A stretch of 64,000 nucleotides of DNA. Source: Burkholderiales bacterium (lineage in GTDB: Bacteria; Pseudomonadota; Gammaproteobacteria; Burkholderiales; Casimicrobiaceae). The DNA is taken from assembly GCA_016790165.1 (NCBI GenBank), contig JAEUPL010000004.1:22007-86006 (forward strand). Reading direction: 5' to 3'. Shown one piece after another: positions 57,120 to 64,000 of this stretch; the stretch's first letter is position 1, and every line of letters begins with the position of its first letter. The notes below the pieces were generated by a model. It saw only the letters and a program-made list of their open reading frames with translations. It had not been told where the DNA came from and made no database searches. The translations under genes and the position numbers were made by a program.

Positions 57120-58517
57120 ATGCCGACGTCTCAAACCGGAAACCCATCCATCCTTGCTCGCAAGGATGTTGCGAGCCATTTTCACCCCTATACCAACCTG
57201 CGGGCCATTGAAAAAGATGCGCCACTGATGATCGTGCGTGGCGACGGCATTGAAGTGATCGACGACGCCGGCAAGCGCTACATCGAAGGCATGGCAGGGT
57301 TGTGGTGTGCCTCGCTCGGTTTCAGCGAGCCGCGGTTGGCAGAAGCCGCCAAGCGGCAGATGGATGTGCTGCCGTACTACCACTCGTTTTCCGGCAAGGC
57401 GCATAACGTCGTCGCGGAGCTTAGCGAGAAGTTGATTTCGCTGGCGCCGACGCCTGCGTTGCAATCCGGCCGCGTGATCTTTGCCAACTCCGGTTCGGAG
57501 GCCAACGACACGGCATTCAAGCTGGTGCGCTACTACCACAACGCGATCGGAAAGCCGCTGAAGAAAAAGGTGATCGCGCGCGGCAAAGGCTATCACGGCG
57601 TGACGGTAGCGGCAGCCTCGATGTCGGGCATTCCGATCATGCATCAACACTTTGATCTGCCCATCGATGGCGTGCTGCGGGTGAGTTGCCCGCACGCCTA
57701 TCAGTTCGCCAACGATGGCGAGTCACCGGAAGCCTTCGCCACCAGGCTCGCCGATGAATTGGAGACATTGATTCTGAAAGAGGGGCCGGACACGATTGGT
57801 GGATTTATCGCCGAACCGATTCAGGGCGCCGGTGGCGTGATCGTGCCGCCACCAACCTACTTCGAAAAAGTTCAGGCGATCCTGAAGAAATACGAAATCC
57901 TGTTCATCGCAGATGAAGTCATCACTGGGTTTGGGCGCACGGGTAACCTGTTCGGCACTCAAACGTACCGGCTTGAGCCGGACATGCTGACGACTGCGAA
58001 GATGATTACCTCGGCCTATGTGCCGCTCTCCGCACTGTATGTGAACGGGCGCATCTATCAGGCCTGCGCCGACGCCAGCGCAAGCGCGGGCGTGTTCGGC
58101 CACGGCTACACCTATTCGGGCCATCCGCTGGGCTGTGCCGTCGCGCTAGAGACGCTCAGGATTTATGAGGAGCGGCGCGTGCTTGAGCACGTCCGTGCGA
58201 TGACGCCAGTTTTTCAGCGTGGCCTGCAGGCGTTTGCGGCGCACCCACTGATCGGCGACGTACGGAGCGTTGGTTTGATTGGCGCCGTGGAGCTCGCTGA
58301 GGACAAGGCGGCGCGAAAGGCCTTCGCTACCCAGCGCGGTGTCGGTGCCTGGCTGGTGCGGCGAGCTCAGGCGCATGGGCTGATTCTGCGCGTGATGGGG
58401 GGCGACATCATCGCGTTCAGCCCGCCCCTGATCATCAACGAGGCGCAGATCGCCGAGATGATGCGCCGATTCAGCCTCGCGCTGGACGACACGGTTGCCT
58501 GGTTGAAGTCGGCCTGA
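57120..58517 (+). CDS. class III PLP aminotransferase
   Basis: A 465-residue omega-amino-acid-type aminotransferase. Landmarks are the N-terminal HPYTNLRAIEKDAPLMIVRGDG, GMAGLWCASLGFSEPRLAEAA, IFANSGSEANDTAFKLVRYY, the PLP aspartate in FIADEVITGFGRTGNLFG, and the lysine in LTTAKMITSAYVPLSALY. Substrate class (beta-alanine, putrescine, GABA to pyruvate) cannot be told apart. The ATG at 57120 is the first start before homology; the frame opens at 57009. Confidence 0.92.
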   Translation: MPTSQTGNPSILARKDVASHFHPYTNLRAIEKDAPLMIVRGDGIEVIDDAGKRYIEGMAGLWCASLGFSEPRLAEAAKRQMDVLPYYHSFSGKAHNVVAELSEKLISLAPTPALQSGRVIFANSGSEANDTAFKLVRYYHNAIGKPLKKKVIARGKGYHGVTVAAASMSGIPIMHQHFDLPIDGVLRVSCPHAYQFANDGESPEAFATRLADELETLILKEGPDTIGGFIAEPIQGAGGVIVPPPTYFEKVQAILKKYEILFIADEVITGFGRTGNLFGTQTYRLEPDMLTTAKMITSAYVPLSALYVNGRIYQACADASASAGVFGHGYTYSGHPLGCAVALETLRIYEERRVLEHVRAMTPVFQRGLQAFAAHPLIGDVRSVGLIGAVELAEDKAARKAFATQRGVGAWLVRRAQAHGLILRVMGGDIIAFSPPLIINEAQIAEMMRRFSLALDDTVAWLKSA

Positions 58518-58531
58518 AAGCGAGTCGGGCT

Positions 58532-58756
58532 GTGGAACTCAAAATCACGCTGACGCCAACCGCACAGCGCCTGGTGCGCAGCACGGAATTCAAGTTCTCA
58601 ACCAATGCCGAACCCGGCATGACGATGCCGCAGGTCGGCGACGTGATGCGCATTACGATGGACGAGCCACCGGTGTTCTTCAAAGTACTGCAGCGCGCGT
58701 ACGACTTCACGACGTCGCCGATCACAGTGACGCTGATACTCGGCGCGCCCGATTGA
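58532..58756 (+). CDS. small conserved-looking hypothetical protein, 74 aa
   Basis: Starts at a GTG 14 nt after the aminotransferase (MELKITLTPTAQRLVRSTEFKF). It is soluble and beta-rich (PQVGDVMRITMDEPPVFFKVLQRAYDF, TVTLILGAP). Position suggests an operon with the aminotransferase. No family recognised. Confidence 0.6.
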   Translation: MELKITLTPTAQRLVRSTEFKFSTNAEPGMTMPQVGDVMRITMDEPPVFFKVLQRAYDFTTSPITVTLILGAPD

Positions 58757-58954
58757 ACGCGTGACCGCCTCAGCGATGGGTGGTGTCGTCACAGGCATCG
58801 CATTGCGCCGTTCTGAAATGCTTTGTTACGTATCGACGGGAAGTACGGGCGCCGCTTGCCTACAATCTGTTCATCGGCGCGACGCTCGGACAATTGGGCC
58901 AGGTCGCCTCTGGGGCGCTTCCCCACGCGCGTTCTATTCTTCGAGAAGTACCTT

Positions 58955-61270
58955 ATGACCGATTTTGTTCGTCGCGCGTTGCCTGCTGCGTTGACAGCAG
59001 CCCTGGCGATCACGGGGTCGGTGCAAGCGCAGGATTCCGTCCCTGCGCCAACACCGGTGCCCAGTGATACACCGTCGACGGTCGGGGCGCCGGGCCGAGT
59101 TGCCGCCCCCGAGCGAAGCCCGCGCGCGGCCGCGAAGCCAGTCGAGCCGGTCGAAAGGGTCGACAAGGTCGAGATCACAGGGAAGAATACCGGCACGGAG
59201 GAGCGGCGGCAGTCGACCGCTGCGAAAATCGTCATCACGCGCGAGGACATCGAGCAGTACGGAGACTCGAATCTGGGCGAAGTGATGCGACGACTCCCCG
59301 GTGTAACCCAGGGCGGGCGACCGGGGCGCGGCGGGCCGATCGCGATGCGTGGCATGGGCGGCGGTTTCACTCAGATTTTGCTCGACGGCCAGCGCATTCC
59401 ACCAGGGTTTTCCATCGAGGACATCACGCCCGAGCAAGTCGAGCGCATTGAAATCTTTCGCGCGCCGACCGCAGAAACCGGTGCCCGGGCGATCGCGGGC
59501 ACCATCAACATCATCCTGCGTGAACCGCTGCGGCAGACCAACAATGACGTCCGAATTGGCGATCAGCGCGATCGGGGGCTCGATTCGCCGCAGGCTTCGT
59601 GGTCGCGCAATGGCACCGTGGGAGACGCGGGCACCTACAACGCGACGGTCTCTGCCGGGCGAACCCATCTGCTCACCGACACTGCCGCCACCACGCGCTA
59701 TTTTGACGACGTCACGAACGGCCTGTTGATCGAGCTGGACACATTTGGCCGCAGCGAATCGGATCGCAAGAACGTGCACCTGAACGGGCGTCTGCAATGG
59801 CGGCTCGGTAACGGTGAGCAGTTCGGAATTCAGTCGTTTGGCGTACATACCCAGTTCAATACCGTCAGCGATGGCACGATGGAGCAGCCGGTGGGCACGC
59901 TGCCAGCGCCTTACGCGACGCGGCACAGCGCAACGGACGGGCGGTTCGACACGCTCCGGCTTGGAGCGAATCTCAACAAGCGCTTCAACTCGAGCACGCG
60001 CTACGAGCTGCGCGTCGGCGGCGGCGGTTATGAATCCAAGTCCAACACCGTGACAGCGCTTTACGACAAGGCGGGAAGTCGCTCGCTGTTACAGAGCGTG
60101 GACGGTAAAACGCACGACCGGTCCTGGCTCGCAAACGCGAAGGTGGTGCACAACGTGCCGGACAGTTCCCATGCGATTACCGCGGGTCTGGAAACCGAGA
60201 ACGTGCGCTGGACCGAGGATTCCGTCAATATTTTGAACGGCGTGCAGCAGTTGGCCGATCTGGGCACCCAGTTTGGCGTGACCACCCGGCGCAACGCGTT
60301 TTATTTGCAGGATGAATTCGACATCGCGCAAAACTGGGCGGCCAATCTCGGGCTGCGCTACGAGACCATACGCACGCAAAGTTCAAACGCCGATGATGTA
60401 TTCGTCAACACGTCGAAGGTGCTGACGCCGCTGGGGCACATCGTCTGGCGCTTTGCCGCGCCGTCCCGCGACCAGATCCGCCTCAGCCTGACGCAAAGCT
60501 ACCGCGCGCCAACACCGCAGCAACTGGGCACGCGGCCGAGCTTGAACGTCACTTACCCGGTGCCTGGCGCGAACACCGTCCTCACCTCTGACAGCGCGGG
60601 AAATCCAAATCTGAAACCGGAGCGCGCAAACGGAATCGACCTTGCGTTCGAACGCTATTTCAAATCGGGTGGCGTGGCCTCGGTCAATCTCTTTCAGCGC
60701 AGCATTCGGGACTTGATTCGTAGCGTCGTCGCGCTCGAAAACGCGTCATGGGCGAGTTCGCCGCGCTACGTGCGTCGGCCACAGAATTTGGGCAACGCGA
60801 TGACCCGTGGCATCGAGTTTGATCTCAAGTTCCAATTGCGCGAACTGATGAACACGCAGGTGCCGCTGAGCGTTCGCGCGAACCTGAATCTGTATGACTC
60901 CAAAGTCGACGCGGTTCCGGGGCCAAATAATCGCATCGATAGCCAACCCCGGGCAACCGGGAATTTTGGACTTGAGTATCGTCCGCGAGGCATCCCGGTG
61001 TCGTTTGGTGGCAACCTTGCCTGGACCCCGGCCTACGCCATCCAGCAAACCGAAACGACCGCCTTGCAGACTTCACTGAAGCGCGTAATTGACGCGTATG
61101 CACTGTGGACCCTGAACCCGACAGCCAAGTTGCGGCTCTCGTTCTCCAACATTTCGCCGTTGCACAGCTTCAATACGACGACCGTGGTCGAAGGCGGTCA
61201 ACGTCAGATCGTTCTGAGCGACGGGCGCACAGATATGTCTGTGGCTATACGTCTTGAGATGCGCCTCTAG
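58955..61270 (+). CDS. TonB-dependent outer-membrane receptor
   Basis: A 771-residue receptor. A signal peptide (ALTAALAITGSVQAQ) and a long Pro/Ala/Thr-rich linker precede the plug (VDKVEITGKNTGTEERRQ as TonB-box region, EDIEQYGDSNLGEVMRRLPGV, GMGGGFTQILLDGQRIPPGFSIEDITPEQVERIEIFRAPTAETGARAIAGTINIIL) and a beta barrel ending in LEMRL. The transported ligand is unknown. The ATG at 58955 is chosen for the signal peptide; the frame opens at 58823. Confidence 0.88.
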   Translation: MTDFVRRALPAALTAALAITGSVQAQDSVPAPTPVPSDTPSTVGAPGRVAAPERSPRAAAKPVEPVERVDKVEITGKNTGTEERRQSTAAKIVITREDIEQYGDSNLGEVMRRLPGVTQGGRPGRGGPIAMRGMGGGFTQILLDGQRIPPGFSIEDITPEQVERIEIFRAPTAETGARAIAGTINIILREPLRQTNNDVRIGDQRDRGLDSPQASWSRNGTVGDAGTYNATVSAGRTHLLTDTAATTRYFDDVTNGLLIELDTFGRSESDRKNVHLNGRLQWRLGNGEQFGIQSFGVHTQFNTVSDGTMEQPVGTLPAPYATRHSATDGRFDTLRLGANLNKRFNSSTRYELRVGGGGYESKSNTVTALYDKAGSRSLLQSVDGKTHDRSWLANAKVVHNVPDSSHAITAGLETENVRWTEDSVNILNGVQQLADLGTQFGVTTRRNAFYLQDEFDIAQNWAANLGLRYETIRTQSSNADDVFVNTSKVLTPLGHIVWRFAAPSRDQIRLSLTQSYRAPTPQQLGTRPSLNVTYPVPGANTVLTSDSAGNPNLKPERANGIDLAFERYFKSGGVASVNLFQRSIRDLIRSVVALENASWASSPRYVRRPQNLGNAMTRGIEFDLKFQLRELMNTQVPLSVRANLNLYDSKVDAVPGPNNRIDSQPRATGNFGLEYRPRGIPVSFGGNLAWTPAYAIQQTETTALQTSLKRVIDAYALWTLNPTAKLRLSFSNISPLHSFNTTTVVEGGQRQIVLSDGRTDMSVAIRLEMRL

Positions 61271-61378
61271 AATCGTCACAGCGACAGGTGTTTGTTGTCA
61301 CGTCTGCGCCGCGTTGACCTCGTGGTCTGAAGCGGGACGGCCCGGCACCTGTGGACCGAAGGCAAGGAGGGCGAGCGG

Positions 61379-63880
61379 ATGGTACGGTTTGGGCGGGCGG
61401 CGATTGTCGCGCTTTGTGTTGCCGGTAGCGCCTGGGCGGCGGGTGACGAGGCACGGCAAACGCAATGGCGTGGGCGGTGGGTCAACTATGCTGAGCGGTT
61501 CGGTTATGCCGTCGTTGACGGTGACATCATCGTCGGAACCGCCGCTGCGGTCGCAGAGCGGACCGGAGTGCTGCGCGCGCAATTGACGGCGTCGCCGCTT
61601 GAGCACGGCAAAGCACTGACCACCGATTCCGACCTCGGTCTCTGGAAAAAAGCGGCATCGGGCGTCGCGGAGGTACCGTACGTTGTCGAAGCAGGCGACG
61701 CTGCCGTCATCGCCGCTGCGGTTGCCGAAGTCAATCGCTCGTTGCAGGGGGTACTCAAGTGGGTCCCCCGCGGCGCCGAGATCGACTATGTCGCGTTCAA
61801 TCTTGCGTCGCCCGGCGCGGGTGCCTGTGCCAGCGCATGGGGGCGCACCGGGGGGCGCCAGACCATCGTTGGCGACCCGGTATGCGATGCGTCGGTATTG
61901 ATCCACGAGATGGGGCACGCGATGGGGCTGCTACACGTGCAGCAGGACGTGGACACATCGCCCTTTATCGATACACGGCTTAGCCGGATACCACCGAACT
62001 GGCGGTCGCAAAGCGATCAGTCGTTCTACTCCCGAACGCTCAACGGCTACGACTATGCGTCCATCATGCACTACGGTCGCTTTGGCTTCAACGCCTATTC
62101 CGATCTGGTGACGATGGAAACCAAGCCGCCCGGCATTGATATTGGCTACCCATCGACGTTCTCGACAGCGGACGTTGACGCGCTGACGCGCCTCTACGCA
62201 GCGGTTCCGCAGAGTACGACCATCGTGACGCATCCCGCCGGGCTGGCTTTGATGGTCGACGGCGTACGCGTGACGACGCCCGTGACGTATCAATGGCCGA
62301 TCGGTTCGGTACACCGCATCTGGGCTCCGGATGAACTCCAAACTTTGAATGGTTACTCCCTGGGTTTTGCGCGATGGAGTCATGATGCGACAGCGAATCC
62401 GTCGCCTCAGCTTACCTGGCAGGTAATTCCCGGTGATGGCACCTTGGGTGCTCCGTCGGACGCGCCGATGTCGACGGTGCTGACCGCGAACTTCGCACGC
62501 TTGACACGCGTCGGTACTTCTGTGGCGACGCAGGGTGGCGCATTGACCGTAACCCCGCGGGGCGCTCCGTGGCGTGGCAGCACCGATCTCTACCCGCAGT
62601 ACAGTGCGTTTGATCTCCGCGCGGTGGCTAGCCCGGGCTTCACGAGCTATTTCACGTCCAGTGGCCCAACGTATCTCTTTGGTGGCGGGCAAGGCGTCAA
62701 AACTGACACATCCATGCTGCTTTTTCCGTCGCCAGCGACGGTGATTGGCGCGGGGTTTCATGCCGGCAATTCGATCGCCGTTGATGTCGTCAGCGCCGGA
62801 CAACTCGAAGGCGTCATTACGACCGTGACCGCACCGACGGGGACATCCAGCCGTGGTACGGCACCCCGCTTGCTGCGCGATACGGCTGGCACCTGGCGCG
62901 TCATGGCAACAACGCCGCAGAGTATCAGTCTTGCGAGCCGCTACGTCGTCGACGGAATCGACGGTCTGGACGACAGCGCAACAGGTACGGTTGCGATGCC
63001 CGCTACCGGGAAGCGCACGGTCACGATTCGCGCGCACAAGGAGTGGGCGACCTATCGTCAAGTTGTGCCATCCTGCGCCGCGTCCATTGCGCTCAGTGAT
63101 AGCAGCAGCTACGTTCGGTGGGGGAGCACACTGACCGCCACACTGTCACCCGCCCCCGGAGTTGCTGCGAGCAACTTTATCGGCTGGTCGGGCATCGTGT
63201 CCGGCGGCGCGTTGACCGCGAACGCCACCGTTGGCGATGTGATGCCAGAGTTCGTTGCCACGTTCAATAGCACGGCGACGCCCTTGACGCTGAGTGGTTT
63301 GACACCGCCCAACTTCGGCGATGACGCCGCGTCGACCGTTCTGACGCTAACAGGCACCGGCTTTACACCGGAGACGCGGGTATCGATAAACCGCGTGTTG
63401 GTGACTCCACAACTTGTCGACAGCGGCACCCTGAAATTGACGCTGACACGCAGCAGCCTGCCCTTCGTCGGCCGATTACCGGTATACGTCTACAACCCGG
63501 TCAGCATCGGCTGCCCGGTCAACAGCAATTCGATTGCCCTCGATGTCCTCCCAGCCGGGCAGAAAGTCGCGCAAACGCTAACCGAGTATTACCACGCCGG
63601 GCTTGACTACTATTTCCTCACCGGTCGCGATGCAGATAAAGCACTGCTCGACCAGGTGCCGGCCTGGGCGCGTACCGGCAAGGAGATCAAGGTGTTTGCC
63701 AAACCGAACCTCAAGACGGTTCCGCTGGAACGACACTTTTTCGCCAACGTAGCACGCGGCGGCTCGCGTGGATCGCATTTTTTCACCGCGCTGGCCTCCG
63801 ACCAGGTGCTGATGACCTCGTTGAATCCGGCAAATCAGCCGTTGACCGCCAAACCACAGCTAGATGTTAAGTTGCAATAG
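61379..63880 (+). CDS. astacin-like secreted metalloprotease, C-terminus truncated by an IS
   Basis: An 833-residue exported protein. The signal (AAIVALCVAGSAWAAGD) is followed by an M12A-type zinc domain: H176-E177-M-G-H180-A-M-G-L-L-H186 (LIHEMGHAMGLLHVQQD) and the Met-turn S228-I-M230-H-Y232 (YDYASIMHYGRFGF). The astacin Glu after the third His is Val. Several beta-sandwich domains follow, then a C-terminal domain shared with the protein at 5823 (TEYYHAGLDYYFLTGR, ALLD, RGGSRGSHFFTAL, SLNP). The shared homology stops after AKPQ; the last residues LDVKLQ and the stop come from the adjoining insertion sequence, so about 60 residues of the ancestral domain are missing. Confidence 0.85.
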   Translation: MVRFGRAAIVALCVAGSAWAAGDEARQTQWRGRWVNYAERFGYAVVDGDIIVGTAAAVAERTGVLRAQLTASPLEHGKALTTDSDLGLWKKAASGVAEVPYVVEAGDAAVIAAAVAEVNRSLQGVLKWVPRGAEIDYVAFNLASPGAGACASAWGRTGGRQTIVGDPVCDASVLIHEMGHAMGLLHVQQDVDTSPFIDTRLSRIPPNWRSQSDQSFYSRTLNGYDYASIMHYGRFGFNAYSDLVTMETKPPGIDIGYPSTFSTADVDALTRLYAAVPQSTTIVTHPAGLALMVDGVRVTTPVTYQWPIGSVHRIWAPDELQTLNGYSLGFARWSHDATANPSPQLTWQVIPGDGTLGAPSDAPMSTVLTANFARLTRVGTSVATQGGALTVTPRGAPWRGSTDLYPQYSAFDLRAVASPGFTSYFTSSGPTYLFGGGQGVKTDTSMLLFPSPATVIGAGFHAGNSIAVDVVSAGQLEGVITTVTAPTGTSSRGTAPRLLRDTAGTWRVMATTPQSISLASRYVVDGIDGLDDSATGTVAMPATGKRTVTIRAHKEWATYRQVVPSCAASIALSDSSSYVRWGSTLTATLSPAPGVAASNFIGWSGIVSGGALTANATVGDVMPEFVATFNSTATPLTLSGLTPPNFGDDAASTVLTLTGTGFTPETRVSINRVLVTPQLVDSGTLKLTLTRSSLPFVGRLPVYVYNPVSIGCPVNSNSIALDVLPAGQKVAQTLTEYYHAGLDYYFLTGRDADKALLDQVPAWARTGKEIKVFAKPNLKTVPLERHFFANVARGGSRGSHFFTALASDQVLMTSLNPANQPLTAKPQLDVKLQ

Positions 63881-64000
63881 GTTCTTCCCGCTGAGTCGGG
63901 AAGCTGGAGGCTTGTGGCCCAAGGCCGAATGGGGCCTGCGGGCGTTGTAGTAGGCCAGGAAGGACGGCAGCCAAGCGGTGCGCTCGGCGCTGTTGTTCCA
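63850..64000. mobile_element. IS481-family insertion sequence, one end
   Basis: The element boundary lies between about 63850 and 63870, judged from where metalloprotease homology stops and the transposase frame ends. A TGTTAAGTTGCAATAGG beginning at 63865 could be the terminal inverted repeat, since TGT ends are typical of the family, but the other end is not visible. Confidence 0.7.
63860..64000 (-). CDS. IS481-family transposase, C-terminal part (cut by window end)
   Basis: Read on the minus strand from the window edge: ERTAWLPSFLAYYNARRPHSALG and HKPPASRLSGKN, the end of an IS481/IS3-type integrase core, with the stop at 63862-63860. The YYN-x-R-R-P-H-S-A-L-G signature is diagnostic. Its 3' end overlaps the last codons of the metalloprotease gene, showing that the element inserted there. 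The rest lies outside the window. Confidence 0.85.
   Translation of the reverse strand, partial: WNNSAERTAWLPSFLAYYNARRPHSALGHKPPASRLSGKNLLQLNI

Overview
The window is a 64 kb, high-GC chromosomal segment that reads as a facultatively denitrifying betaproteobacterium, most likely in or near the Burkholderiales. The evidence is a UbiM-type ubiquinone hydroxylase, a complete urease operon, NirS/NorCB denitrification genes, an IPTL-CTERM protein and the TlpA/DUF4266/DUF3570 trio. The genus cannot be fixed from sequence alone. Genes are densely packed, often with 1-20 nt overlaps. The only protein-free stretch over 300 bases is 1812-2195, which holds a MITE-like element.

Layout. 0-3.4 kb: a frameshifted DUF4262 gene, a small hypothetical gene, a class D (OXA-type) beta-lactamase, the MITE, and ubiM. 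3.5-12.8 kb: a same-strand run of seven genes with a thiol-redox theme: a DsbD/ScsB-like reductase, a secreted cytochrome c fused to choice-of-anchor-D repeats, a TlpA-like thioredoxin, a DUF4266 lipoprotein ending in a Gly/Cys tail, a DUF3570 outer-membrane protein, and an OmpR-type response regulator with its sensor kinase. 13-20.9 kb: a divergent enoyl-CoA hydratase, then a BenE-type transporter running into ureD-ureA-ureB-ureC-ureE-ureF-ureG and a HupE/UreJ nickel permease.

21-33.8 kb is a denitrification island: norC-norB-norQ-polyferredoxin-norD, a Crp/Fnr-family (Dnr-like) regulator, convergent nirS with a small cytochrome c, and a divergent TonB-dependent receptor-NnrS-hemerythrin set. 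FNR/DNR-type palindromes lie before norC, before the regulator and in front of nirS. At norC and the regulator the palindrome sits exactly 22 nt upstream of a -10-like hexamer, so these genes look like one regulon with an autoregulated activator. The heme d1 biosynthesis genes needed by NirS are not in the window.

33.8-47.3 kb is mostly core metabolism: an M61 peptidase, tRNA-Arg(CCU), gpsA, pgi, an Mth938-like gene, alaC, homoserine dehydrogenase, thrC, a thioesterase, an NTF2-like protein and an Lhr-type DEXH helicase. 47.3-56 kb holds an ECF sigma factor translationally coupled to a Ser/Thr kinase, an IPTL-CTERM protein coupled to a second secreted protein, a VOC protein-membrane protein-thyA cluster, a PAS-GGDEF diguanylate cyclase and a GST. 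56-64 kb holds a CsgG-like lipoprotein, a class III aminotransferase, a second TonB-dependent receptor, and an astacin-like secreted metalloprotease whose C-terminal domain is cut off by an IS481-family element running out of the window. That domain is shared with the cytochrome/choice-of-anchor-D protein at 5.8-8.7 kb.
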